A model generated the notes under the pieces. It was not told the DNA's origin. It made no database searches and saw only the letters and a program-made list of their open reading frames with translations. From positions 43,474-107,473 of the forward strand of contig NZ_JACHEG010000012.1 in assembly GCF_014201355.1 (NCBI RefSeq): a DNA stretch of 64,000 nt, in the 5' to 3' direction. A program made the position numbers and the translations under genes. Positions within the stretch are counted from its first letter, which is position 1, and each line of letters begins with the position of its first letter. The DNA comes from Aliirhizobium wenxiniae (GTDB taxonomy: Bacteria; Pseudomonadota; Alphaproteobacteria; Rhizobiales; Rhizobiaceae). Shown here piece after piece: positions 42,782 to 51,192 of the stretch.

Positions 42782-43653
42782 CTGCTATAGCACCCCGCCG
42801 CGAAGACGACTCCCTGCAACTCAAGCCGCGCCGGGACCCATTTCTGATCATCCTCTGGATCATCCTCGTCACCTTTGCGCTGGTCTGGATTGCGCCTGTC
42901 GTTCTGATCGCATTCACGGCGCTCAAGTCGAATGCCGAGGTTATGGCCACGAGCGCCTTCACGCCGCCGCAGGAGATTGCCTGGAACAACTTTTCCGGCG
43001 CCTGGGCGCGCGGCAATTTCGAGACGACGTTCAAGAACAGCGTCATCATCACCGTCATCAAGGTGCCTCTCGGACTGATGTTTTCGGCGATGGCGGCCTA
43101 TGCGCTGGCAAGGATCAGGCTGCGTTTCGGCAAATTGCTGCTGCTGTTCTTCCTCTTCGGTGCGATGATCCCGTTCCAGGTCATGCTGGCGCCGATCTTC
43201 ACCCTGGTGAACGGTTTTGGCCTGATCGATACCTATCCCGGCGTGATCCTGCCTTATCTGGCCTTCGGCGTTCCCTACCAGGTTTTCATCCTGCACGGCT
43301 TCTTCAAGGCGGTGCCGAAGGAATTGTCCGAAGCGGCGCTGATCGACGGTGCATCGCATGTCACGGTCTTCCGCCGGATATTCCTGCCGATTTCGCTGCC
43401 GGTGCTGGCTGCACTTTTGATCCTCGACTTCGTCTCCACCTGGAACGAATTCGCCATGGCTCTGGTGCTCTTGCAGGACCGTCACATGTGGACCCTGCCG
43501 CTCGGCCTGATGTCCTTCCAGGGACAGTTCTCGACCGATTACGGCCAGCTGAATGCGGCAATCGCCATGACCGTGTTCCCTGCGGTCCTCGTCTACATGA
43601 TCTTCCAGAGATACTTCGTCAGCGGACTGACATCCGGTGCGGTCAAAGGCTGA
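42778..43653 (+). CDS. Sugar ABC transporter permease (MalG/UgpE-type)
   Basis: This 291-residue permease carries the EAA motif SEAALIDGASHVTVFRRIFLPIS and the typical ending FVSGLTSGAVKG. It is coupled to the preceding permease by ATGA overlap and followed after 27 bases by the glycosidase gene, so importer and hydrolase are in one transcript. Confidence 0.92.
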   Translation: MTAIAPRREDDSLQLKPRRDPFLIILWIILVTFALVWIAPVVLIAFTALKSNAEVMATSAFTPPQEIAWNNFSGAWARGNFETTFKNSVIITVIKVPLGLMFSAMAAYALARIRLRFGKLLLLFFLFGAMIPFQVMLAPIFTLVNGFGLIDTYPGVILPYLAFGVPYQVFILHGFFKAVPKELSEAALIDGASHVTVFRRIFLPISLPVLAALLILDFVSTWNEFAMALVLLQDRHMWTLPLGLMSFQGQFSTDYGQLNAAIAMTVFPAVLVYMIFQRYFVSGLTSGAVKG

Positions 43654-43680
43654 AAATCCAATCATATCCAGGAGTTAGAA

Positions 43681-45198
43681 ATGTCAGAACAAGTGAGCCG
43701 GTGGGACGTATTCGAGTTTTCGATCAAAGGTCCCGCAGGCGGCAATCCCTATCTCGACGTCAATTTCGCAGCGACGTTTTCGCTTGGCAATCGCGACGTG
43801 ACGGTTCCCGGCTTCTATGATGGCGACGGCGTCTACAAGGTGCGTTTCTGCCCGGATACGGAAGGCGAGTGGCGGTTCGTCACGACATCGACCGACAAGG
43901 CGCTTGCAGGCCTGAGCGGCCAGCTCTCGGTCGGTCCGGCCAAATCGGGCGTTCATGGCCCGGTGCGGGTTCGCAACCAGTTCCATTTCGCCCATGCCGA
44001 CGGCAAGCCGTATCTGCCCTTCGGCACGACCTGCTATGCCTGGACGCACCAGACGGTGGAACTGCAGGAACAGACCTTCAAGACGCTCGCAGATGGTCCT
44101 TTCAACAAGATCCGCATGGGTGTCTTCCCCAAGGACTACATCTACAACACCAACGAGCCTCTTTTCGACGTTTATGAAAAGCGCGCCGATGGCAGCCACG
44201 ATCTGGACCGGCCGAATTTCGAGTGCTTCCGCCATTTCGAAACGCAGATCGGCCGCCTGATGGATATGGGTGTCGAGGCCGATATCATCCTCTTCCATCC
44301 CTATGACCGCTGGGGTTATTGCACGATGACGGAGGAGCAGGATTTCCGCTATCTCCGTTATATCGTCGCCCGCATCGCCGCCTATCGAAATGTCTGGTGG
44401 TCGCTTGCCAACGAATACGACTTCCTTCTGGACACGAAGCCGATGGAGCGTTGGGACCGCTTCTTCCAGATCATCGAGGAAGGCGATCCGTTGCGTCATC
44501 CCAAATCGATCCACAATGGCGACGTGGACAAGAACTATGATCACCGCAAGCCCTGGGTCGATCATGTCTGCATCCAGAACTGGGACGTCAAGAAGACGCT
44601 CGACTGGCGTGCGGCCTATGGCAAGCCTGTCGTGAACGACGAGCCGGAATATGAAGGCAATATCCCGAAGGAATGGGGTAATATCGATGGCCACGAACTG
44701 GTTCATCGTTACTGGCTGACCCTTTGCCGCGGCGGCTATATCGGCCATGGCGAGACATTCCTGGATGCCAATGACGAGCTCTGGTGGGCAAAGGGTGGCG
44801 TGCTTCACGGTGAGGCGCCGGCCCGTATCGCCTTCCTTCGCAATATCTTCGAAGAGGATGCGGTCAACGGCCTGACGCCGATGCTGGAGCGCGGAACGAC
44901 CTACAAGCGCGTGTCCGCGGTGCAGGATGGCGATGTCCGTTACATCTATTTCGGCGAGCACCAGCCGGTCGAATGGGCGCTTGGCTTGCCCGAAAAAGAC
45001 GGCGATTGGGAAATCGACCTCATCGACGTCTGGAACATGACGGTTACGCCGCTGGAAAAGGGACCGCTGCCAAAAGTCCATCCGCAGCGCATCACCGGCG
45101 GCTCGCATATCACCAACCAGTTTGCCGCCGCATTCGGGCTGAAACTCCCGGGCAGGCCGTATCTTGCCGTGCGCATACGCCCGCGCAAGACGCACTAG
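43681..45198 (+). CDS. DUF5060-DUF4038-DUF5605 glycoside hydrolase, apiosidase-like, no signal peptide
   Basis: This 505-residue protein has an Ig-like DUF5060 domain (about 1-97), a TIM-barrel DUF4038 catalytic domain (about 98-400; the GH140 apiosidases carry this domain) and a C-terminal DUF5605-like beta domain. Likely catalytic acids are E245 in WWSLANEYD and E321 or E323 in VVNDEPEYEG. There is no leader, so it should act in the cytoplasm. It is encoded between the permease and ATPase genes of the second importer, next to a probable D-apiose catabolic operon. This suggests release of apiose from imported glycosides. The activity itself is inferred. Confidence 0.78.
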   Translation: MSEQVSRWDVFEFSIKGPAGGNPYLDVNFAATFSLGNRDVTVPGFYDGDGVYKVRFCPDTEGEWRFVTTSTDKALAGLSGQLSVGPAKSGVHGPVRVRNQFHFAHADGKPYLPFGTTCYAWTHQTVELQEQTFKTLADGPFNKIRMGVFPKDYIYNTNEPLFDVYEKRADGSHDLDRPNFECFRHFETQIGRLMDMGVEADIILFHPYDRWGYCTMTEEQDFRYLRYIVARIAAYRNVWWSLANEYDFLLDTKPMERWDRFFQIIEEGDPLRHPKSIHNGDVDKNYDHRKPWVDHVCIQNWDVKKTLDWRAAYGKPVVNDEPEYEGNIPKEWGNIDGHELVHRYWLTLCRGGYIGHGETFLDANDELWWAKGGVLHGEAPARIAFLRNIFEEDAVNGLTPMLERGTTYKRVSAVQDGDVRYIYFGEHQPVEWALGLPEKDGDWEIDLIDVWNMTVTPLEKGPLPKVHPQRITGGSHITNQFAAAFGLKLPGRPYLAVRIRPRKTH

Positions 45199-45213
45199 AG
45201 AAGAGGTATCATC

Positions 45214-46272
45214 ATGGCGACGGTTCAAGTCTCCGATCTGCGCAAGAGCTTTGGTGCGCTCGAAGTGGTCAAAGGTGTTTCGATCGACATCCGGGATGGG
45301 GAATTCCTCATCCTGGTCGGGCCGTCTGGCTGCGGCAAGTCGACCTTGCTCAGAATGATCGCCGGCCTTGAGGACATATCGGCTGGGCGTATCGATATCG
45401 GCGGGCGTGTGGTCAACACGCTTTCGCCGAAGGAACGGAACATCGCGATGGTGTTCCAGAACTATGCGCTCTATCCGCAAATGACGGTCGGCCAGAACAT
45501 GGGCTTCTCGCTGGAAATATCCGGCATGAAAAAGGCCGAGATCGACAAGAAGGTTTCGGAAGCATCCGAAATTCTCGGGCTGACCCCGCTCTTGCAGCGC
45601 AAGCCGTCGCAACTGTCCGGCGGCCAGCGCCAGCGTGTCGCCATGGGGCGTGCGATCGTTCGCGATCCCGATGTCTTCCTGTTCGACGAACCGCTCTCCA
45701 ACCTCGATGCCAAGCTGCGCGTGCAGATGCGCGCGGAGATCAAGGCGCTTCACCAGAGGTTGGGATCGACGATCGTCTACGTCACTCACGATCAGGTCGA
45801 AGCCATGACCATGGCGGATCGGATCGTCGTTCTGCGCGGCGGTTGCGTCGAGCAGATCGGGACGCCGCTGGAACTTTACGATCACCCGGAAAACATGTTC
45901 GTTGCAGGGTTCCTCGGGTCACCGTCGATGAATTTCTTGCGCGGCAGGATCGAAGGGCAATCGCTGCTTCTTGCCGGTGGTGAGCGTCTGGCCCTGCCTT
46001 CCCTGCCGAAAGCCGCAAGCGGCGGTGATGTCGTTGTCGGTATCCGTCCGCAAGGATTTGCCGCAGGCCTACAGGACGGCGCAAGGGCGACGATCAAGGT
46101 CGTCGAACCGACCGGCGCCGACACGCATGTTCTGGCCGATATCGGCGGCACGGAAATCACCTGTGTCGTCAACGACCGGGTGGATTTTGCACCGGGCCAG
46201 GAAATCCGCCTGTCGATCACGTCTGCCAAGGTCCACTTCTTCGATCCGGCGAGTGAAGCCCGGCTCGATTGA
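45214..46272 (+). CDS. Sugar ABC transporter ATP-binding protein (UgpC/MsmK family)
   Basis: This 352-residue ATPase has Walker A GPSGCGKST, signature LSGGQRQRVAMGRA, Walker B VFLFDEPLSNLDAKLR, switch YVTHDQVEAM, and a C-terminal TOBE regulatory domain. It completes the second importer. It is closely similar in motif wording to the ATPase at 3453, as expected for this often interchangeable subunit, but is a distinct gene. Confidence 0.93.
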   Translation: MATVQVSDLRKSFGALEVVKGVSIDIRDGEFLILVGPSGCGKSTLLRMIAGLEDISAGRIDIGGRVVNTLSPKERNIAMVFQNYALYPQMTVGQNMGFSLEISGMKKAEIDKKVSEASEILGLTPLLQRKPSQLSGGQRQRVAMGRAIVRDPDVFLFDEPLSNLDAKLRVQMRAEIKALHQRLGSTIVYVTHDQVEAMTMADRIVVLRGGCVEQIGTPLELYDHPENMFVAGFLGSPSMNFLRGRIEGQSLLLAGGERLALPSLPKAASGGDVVVGIRPQGFAAGLQDGARATIKVVEPTGADTHVLADIGGTEITCVVNDRVDFAPGQEIRLSITSAKVHFFDPASEARLD

Positions 46273-46377
46273 TCGAGGCCCATACAAGAACCGCGAGATT
46301 GTTTCATTCAGCTTCTCGCGGCGCTTGCATCACCCACTTGACCGGCCCGGCGGCCTGTCATAGCCTCATCGCATTCA

Positions 46378-46468
46378 CCAGGGGTGTCCCGGCAAGGGGC
46401 TGAGATTCTGCTATCGCGCGCAGTGACCCGTTGAACCTGATCCAGTTCATACTGGCGTAGGGACGGTG
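46378..46468 (+). promoter_or_regulatory. TPP riboswitch (THI element) upstream of thiC
   Basis: The conserved pieces appear in order: CAGGGGTGTCCC, GGGGCTGAGATT, GTGACCCGTTGAACCTGATC and CTGGCGTAGGGA. Thiamine pyrophosphate binding should lower expression of the thi operon that follows. The adjacent hairpin at 46550-46570 can hide the thiC ribosome site. Confidence 0.95.
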
Positions 46469-46549
46469 CAAAACGCTGCGATAATTCTGAATTCGTAACC
46501 CGGATTCCGTCATCGGCGTTCTTCCATCTTTCCGGCTCTAGGACTGGGT

Positions 46550-46570
46550 CTCCAACCTTGAAACTTGGAG
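46550..46570 (+). promoter_or_regulatory. Shine-Dalgarno-sequestering hairpin before thiC
   Basis: CTCCAA (46550-46555) can pair with TTGGAG (46565-46570), whose GGAG is the thiC ribosome site seven bases before ATG 46578. This is the form expected for a translation-controlling expression platform of the riboswitch. Confidence 0.6.
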
Positions 46571-46577
46571 CCTCACG

Positions 46578-48413
46578 ATGAATATTGCCGCCAAACCGCA
46601 AAGCCCGACCGTCACTTCGGGTCCTTTTCCGGCCTCCTCAAAAATCCATGTCGCGGGAGAGAAATTTCCTGATCTGCGTGTGCCAATGCGCGAGATCGCT
46701 CTCCACCCGACATCCGGCGAACCGCCGGTCACCGTCTATGACAGTTCCGGCCCCTATACCGATCCGAAACACATCGTCGCAATCGACCAGGGTCTTCCGC
46801 GCCTGCGCGAAAACTGGGTTCTGGGTCGCGGCGATGTTGGCCGCTATGATGGCCGCCACGTCAAGCCGGAGGATAACGGCTTTGCCACCGGCGAGCGGCT
46901 GACCCCCGAATTTCCCATTCGCAATATGCCATTCAAGGCGAATGCGGGTCGCGCCGTCACCCAGCTTGCCTATGCCCGTGCCGGCATCATCACCCCCGAG
47001 ATGGAATTCATCGCCATCCGTGAAAACATCGGCCGTCAGGCGGCCAAGGAAGCCCTGGTCCGGGACGGCGAAAGTTTTGGCGCGCACACTCCAGATTACA
47101 TCACGCCGGAATTCGTCCGTCGCGAAGTGGCCGAGGGCCGTGCCGTCATTCCAGCCAATATCAACCACCCCGAAAGCGAACCGATGATCATCGGCCGCAA
47201 TTTTCTGGTGAAGATCAACGCCAATATCGGCAATTCCGCCGTCACCTCCTCCATGGCGGAAGAGGTGGAAAAGATGGTCTGGGCGATCCGCTGGGGCGCC
47301 GATACGGTCATGGACCTGTCGACCGGCCGCAACATCCACAATATCCGCGAATGGATCATCCGCAATTCGCCGGTGCCGATCGGCACGGTGCCACTTTATC
47401 AGGCGCTGGAGAAGGTCAATGGCATTGCCGAGGATCTGTCATGGGAGGTCTATCGCGACACGCTGATCGAACAGGCCGAACAGGGCGTCGACTATTTCAC
47501 CATCCATGCCGGCGTGCGGCTTTCCTATATCCACCTTACCGTCAACCGCGTCACCGGCATCGTTTCACGCGGCGGCTCGATCATGGCCAAGTGGTGTCTG
47601 CATCACCATCGCGAGAGTTTTCTCTACGAGCATTTCGACGAGATCTGCGACATCGCCCGCGCCTATGACGTGACCTTTTCGTTAGGCGACGGCCTGCGCC
47701 CCGGCTCGATCGCCGATGCCAATGATGCCGCCCAGTTTGCCGAGCTGGAGACGCTCGGAGAACTGACGAAGATCGCCTGGGAGAAGGATTGCCAGGTGAT
47801 GATCGAAGGCCCCGGCCATGTGCCGATGCACAAGATCAAGGAGAACATGGACAAGCAGCTGAAGACCTGCGGCGAAGCGCCGTTCTACACGCTCGGTCCG
47901 CTCACCACCGATATCGCCCCCGGTTACGATCATATCACCTCGGCCATCGGCGCTGCGATGATCGGCTGGTTCGGCACGGCCATGCTGTGTTACGTCACGC
48001 CGAAGGAGCATCTGGGCCTTCCGGATCGCGACGACGTGAAAACCGGCGTCATCACCTACAAGATCGCAGCCCATGCCGCCGATCTCGCCAAGGGGCATCC
48101 GGGGGCGCAGATGCGCGATGATGCCCTGTCTCGCGCCCGTTTCGAGTTCCGTTGGGAAGATCAGTTCAACCTGTCGCTGGATCCGGATACGGCGCGGAAT
48201 TTCCACGACGAGACCTTGCCCAAGGACGCACACAAGGTGGCGCATTTCTGCTCCATGTGCGGCCCGAAATTCTGCTCGATGCGGATCTCCCACGATATCC
48301 GCGCCGAGGCGCAGAAGGAGGGGCTGGAGGCGATGGCGGCCAAATATCGTGACGGTGGCGATCTCTACATGCCGGTGGGAAATCCACTGGCAAATGCCGG
48401 GAGTGAAGCCTGA
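46578..48413 (+). CDS. thiC: Phosphomethylpyrimidine synthase ThiC
   Basis: This 611-residue radical SAM enzyme makes hydroxymethylpyrimidine phosphate from aminoimidazole ribotide. The C-terminal CSMCGPKFC (CX2CX4C) cluster motif and conserved segments AYARAGIITPEMEFIAIREN, NANIGNSAVTSS and GPGHVPMHKIKENM are present. It is full length and under the TPP riboswitch. Its stop overlaps thiO by one base. Confidence 0.97.
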   Translation: MNIAAKPQSPTVTSGPFPASSKIHVAGEKFPDLRVPMREIALHPTSGEPPVTVYDSSGPYTDPKHIVAIDQGLPRLRENWVLGRGDVGRYDGRHVKPEDNGFATGERLTPEFPIRNMPFKANAGRAVTQLAYARAGIITPEMEFIAIRENIGRQAAKEALVRDGESFGAHTPDYITPEFVRREVAEGRAVIPANINHPESEPMIIGRNFLVKINANIGNSAVTSSMAEEVEKMVWAIRWGADTVMDLSTGRNIHNIREWIIRNSPVPIGTVPLYQALEKVNGIAEDLSWEVYRDTLIEQAEQGVDYFTIHAGVRLSYIHLTVNRVTGIVSRGGSIMAKWCLHHHRESFLYEHFDEICDIARAYDVTFSLGDGLRPGSIADANDAAQFAELETLGELTKIAWEKDCQVMIEGPGHVPMHKIKENMDKQLKTCGEAPFYTLGPLTTDIAPGYDHITSAIGAAMIGWFGTAMLCYVTPKEHLGLPDRDDVKTGVITYKIAAHAADLAKGHPGAQMRDDALSRARFEFRWEDQFNLSLDPDTARNFHDETLPKDAHKVAHFCSMCGPKFCSMRISHDIRAEAQKEGLEAMAAKYRDGGDLYMPVGNPLANAGSEA

Positions 48414-49399
48414 TGTCTCTCTTTCTCGTCAAAGGGGCCGGCGTTGCCGGCCTCGCGGTGGCTCTTGAGCTTCTGAGACGCGGCGAAGATGTCGATATCG
48501 TCGATTATCAGGACACGATCGGGCAGGGCGCATCGCATTTCGCCGGCGGCATGCTTGCCCCCTATTGTGAGCGAGAGGCGGCGGAAGAGATCGTGCTGAC
48601 GCTCGGTCTCGATGCCGCCGACTGGTGGGATCGGGCGGTGCCGGGGGCGGTCATTCGCAACGGCACGCTGGTCGTGGCGCAGCCGCGCGATTTGGCCGAT
48701 CTTGTCCGGTTCGCTTCCCGCACATCGGGCCATATCTGGCTCGACCGCGAAGGCATAACCACACTCGAACCGTCACTTGCCGGCCGTTTCGACAAGGCGT
48801 TGTTTTTCGAAGGTGAGGCGCATCTCGATCCGCGCCGGGCATTGACCGGGCTCGCCAAGGCGATCCGCAATCTCGGTGGCCTGTTCCATCTCGGCTGGGG
48901 GCCGGTGCCGAAGAAGAACTATACCGCCGTTCTCGATTGCACCGGCCCGGCGGCGATCCCGCATATTCCCGGCCTACGCGGTGTGCGGGGCGAAATGCTC
49001 TATCTCGAAAGCGATGAGGTCGCGCTGTCGCGGCCGGTGCGCATGCTGCATCCGCGCCACCCGATCTATGTCGTGCCACGCGATGATCATCGTTTCATGG
49101 TCGGGGCAACGATGATCGAGACCGAGGACGACGGGCCGATTTCGGCACGCTCGCTGATGGAGCTACTGAATGCGGCCTATGCGCTGCATCCGGCTTTCGG
49201 CGAGGCACGTGTGGTGGAAACCGGCGTGGGTATCCGCCCTGCTTTCGACGACAATGTGCCGCGCGTGGTGGAGACGGATGGCGGGCTGGCGATTGCCGGC
49301 ATGCACCGCCACGGCTTTCTTCTGGCGCCAGCCATGGCGAAAAAGGCTGCCGGCCGGCTTTCCAACGCCTATGTGCCCGAGAAGGAGCTGATCCCATGA
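48413..49399 (+). CDS. thiO: Glycine oxidase ThiO
   Basis: This 328-residue FAD-dependent amine oxidase has the N-terminal dinucleotide-binding motif (KGAGVAGLAVALELLRRGEDVDIVD) and a C-terminal FAD segment (GLAIAGMHRHGFLLAPAMAKKAAG). It oxidises glycine to dehydroglycine for thiazole formation in bacteria that lack ThiH. It overlaps both thiC and thiS, consistent with strict co-translation. Confidence 0.93.
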   Translation: MSLFLVKGAGVAGLAVALELLRRGEDVDIVDYQDTIGQGASHFAGGMLAPYCEREAAEEIVLTLGLDAADWWDRAVPGAVIRNGTLVVAQPRDLADLVRFASRTSGHIWLDREGITTLEPSLAGRFDKALFFEGEAHLDPRRALTGLAKAIRNLGGLFHLGWGPVPKKNYTAVLDCTGPAAIPHIPGLRGVRGEMLYLESDEVALSRPVRMLHPRHPIYVVPRDDHRFMVGATMIETEDDGPISARSLMELLNAAYALHPAFGEARVVETGVGIRPAFDDNVPRVVETDGGLAIAGMHRHGFLLAPAMAKKAAGRLSNAYVPEKELIP

Positions 49400-49593
49400 A
49401 CCTCATCGTCAATGGTGAAAGGCAGTTTCTGGAGGCCGCCACGCTTGCCGAGCTTCTGGCTGCGCTGGAATATGAAGGCGAGTGGCTGGCCACCGCCGTC
49501 AACGGCGATCTCGTCCATCGTGAAGACCGAGCGGATGCGAGTCTTAAAGAAGGAGACCGGATCGAAATCCTTTCTCCCATGCAGGGAGGCTGA
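49396..49593 (+). CDS. thiS: Sulfur carrier protein ThiS
   Basis: This 65-residue ubiquitin-like sulfur carrier begins MNLIVNGERQFLEAATLAELL and ends in the Gly-Gly (SPMQGG) that is adenylated and thiocarboxylated. It delivers sulfur to ThiG for thiazole synthesis. The start overlaps the thiO stop. Confidence 0.95.
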   Translation: MNLIVNGERQFLEAATLAELLAALEYEGEWLATAVNGDLVHREDRADASLKEGDRIEILSPMQGG

Positions 49594-49596
49594 ACC

Positions 49597-50370
49597 ATGC
49601 TGAAACTCTATGATGCCGAATTGTCGTCGCGCCTGCTGCTCGGCACGGCGCGTTATCCTTCTCCGGCGGTTCTGTCCGAGGCGGTCAATCGCTCAGGCGC
49701 GGGCATCGTCACCGTCTCGCTTCGCCGGGAAACTTCGGGCGGCAAAACGGGTGGCGCATTTTTCGAACTGATCCGGAAGCTCGGTGTGCGCATCCTGCCC
49801 AATACCGCCGGATGCCACAGTGCTTCGGAAGCGGAGCTGACCGCAAAAATGGCGCGCGAAGTATTCGGCACCAATTGGATCAAGCTCGAGGTTATCGGCC
49901 ATCACGATAGTCTGCAGCCGGATGTCTTCGAGCTGGTTGAAGCGGCGCGCATCCTCACCGACGAAGGTTTTGCGGTTTTTCCCTATACGACGGACGATCT
50001 CGTCGTCGGTGAAAGGCTGCTGGCCGCCGGTTGCCGGGTGCTGATGCCCTGGTGCGCGCCGATCGGCTCGGCAGCAGGCCCGCGCAATCCATCGGCGCTT
50101 GTCGCCATGCGGGCTGCCTTTCCCGAAATTCCGCTGATCGTCGATGCCGGTCTCGGCCGGCCATCGCATGCGGCCACGGTGATGGAGCTGGGTTACGATG
50201 CCGTGCTGCTCAACACGGCGGTTGCCGGTGCAGGTGACCCGTCGGCGATGGCGCAGGCTTTCGCCGGGGCGATCGATGCGGGCCGCCTTGCCTATCTTTC
50301 CGGCATGCTGGAGCCGCGCGACATGGCGGTGCCTTCCACACCTGTCATCGGCAAGGCGGTGTTTTCATGA
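49597..50370 (+). CDS. thiG: Thiazole synthase ThiG
   Basis: This 257-residue TIM-barrel enzyme condenses deoxyxylulose phosphate, dehydroglycine and ThiS thiocarboxylate to thiazole phosphate. Family segments include SRLLLGTARYPSP, ILPNTAGCHSASEA, WIKLEVIGHH (Schiff-base Lys), VLMPWCAPIGSA and VDAGLGRPSHAATVMELGYDAVLLNTAVAGA. It starts three bases after thiS and overlaps thiE. Confidence 0.96.
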   Translation: MLKLYDAELSSRLLLGTARYPSPAVLSEAVNRSGAGIVTVSLRRETSGGKTGGAFFELIRKLGVRILPNTAGCHSASEAELTAKMAREVFGTNWIKLEVIGHHDSLQPDVFELVEAARILTDEGFAVFPYTTDDLVVGERLLAAGCRVLMPWCAPIGSAAGPRNPSALVAMRAAFPEIPLIVDAGLGRPSHAATVMELGYDAVLLNTAVAGAGDPSAMAQAFAGAIDAGRLAYLSGMLEPRDMAVPSTPVIGKAVFS

Positions 50371-50996
50371 GGCTCGATCCTTTCTACCTCATCGTCGATA
50401 GCGCCGACTGGATCGAGCGGCTGGTGCCGCTGGGCGTCAAGCTTGTGCAATTGCGCATCAAGGACAAAGCCGAGACCGTTTTGCGCGCCGAAATCCGCCG
50501 CGCGAAGGCCATATGCTTGGCTCATGGCTGCCAGCTTGTCGTCAACGACTACTGGCAACTGGCAATCGATGAGGGCTGCGACTTCATCCATCTCGGTCAG
50601 GAGGATTTGGTCGAAGCCGATCTCGCTGCCATTCGCCGGGCGCAATTGAAGCTCGGGGTATCGACCCATGATATCGCCGAACTGGACAAGGCTCTTTCCG
50701 TAAAGCCGGATTATGTGGCGCTCGGCCCCGTCTGGCCCACCATCCTGAAGAAGATGAAATGGCAGCCGCAAGGCGTCGAACGTGTCGCCGACTGGAAGCG
50801 GCGGATCGGCGATCTGCCGCTGGTCGCCATCGGCGGCATTACCGCCGAACGCGCACCGCTGGTTCTCGAACAGGGCGCGCAAAGCGCTGCGGTCGTGACC
50901 GATATCGTGCTCAACGAAAACCCGGAAGCCCGCACGCGGGAGTGGCTGGCTGTGACGGCCGCGTGGCGACAGGAGTTGGAAACACAGGTCGGATGA
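50367..50996 (+). CDS. thiE: Thiamine-phosphate synthase ThiE
   Basis: This 209-residue enzyme joins hydroxymethylpyrimidine pyrophosphate to thiazole phosphate. The family features KLVQLRIKDK, CQLVVNDYWQLAIDEGCDFIHLGQEDL, GVSTHD, PDYVALGPVWPT and VAIGGITAERAPLVLEQGAQSAAVVTDI are present. It is the last gene of the operon. thiD and thiL are not in the window. Confidence 0.94.
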   Translation: MRLDPFYLIVDSADWIERLVPLGVKLVQLRIKDKAETVLRAEIRRAKAICLAHGCQLVVNDYWQLAIDEGCDFIHLGQEDLVEADLAAIRRAQLKLGVSTHDIAELDKALSVKPDYVALGPVWPTILKKMKWQPQGVERVADWKRRIGDLPLVAIGGITAERAPLVLEQGAQSAAVVTDIVLNENPEARTREWLAVTAAWRQELETQVG

Positions 50997-50999
50997 AGG

Positions 51000-51050
51000 T
51001 TTCATGACAGGCGCTGTGCATGCGCGTTCCTGTCAAAACCTGTCATGAAA
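51000..51050. promoter_or_regulatory. CTGTCA repeats and dyad before the phosphodiester operon (Pho-box-like)
   Basis: TTTCATGACAGG (51000-51011) is the perfect inverted complement of CCTGTCATGAAA (51039-51050). Within the region CTGTCA occurs at 51030-51035 and 51040-51045 in direct orientation, 10 bases apart, and once inverted at 51005-51010. Pho boxes are CTGTCAT direct repeats with an 11-base period, so this is close but one base short. The dyad could instead be a thiE terminator. Confidence 0.45.
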
Positions 51051-51192
51051 GCGTTATGCGAGGACAGTAGAAACGGCGCCGACTGGCTTGAGATTGCACG
51101 GCTGTGCATCTGCCGGTCAGCGCCGCCCCGATCATATTTCGATTGAGTTGGCGGTTCCCAATTTTACTCGCCCGACTGAATCGGAGATAAAG

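Noticed and set aside
43684..45885. 733-codon antisense frame across the glycosidase and ATPase genes
   Set aside because: It spans two genes with clear family motifs on the plus strand and shows no motif of its own, so it is a codon-bias artefact.
40549..46272. Glycerol-3-phosphate (ugp) transporter
   Set aside because: The ATPase and permeases are Ugp-like in family only. The operon encodes a glycosidase rather than a phosphodiesterase, and it follows a sugar isomerase/kinase operon.
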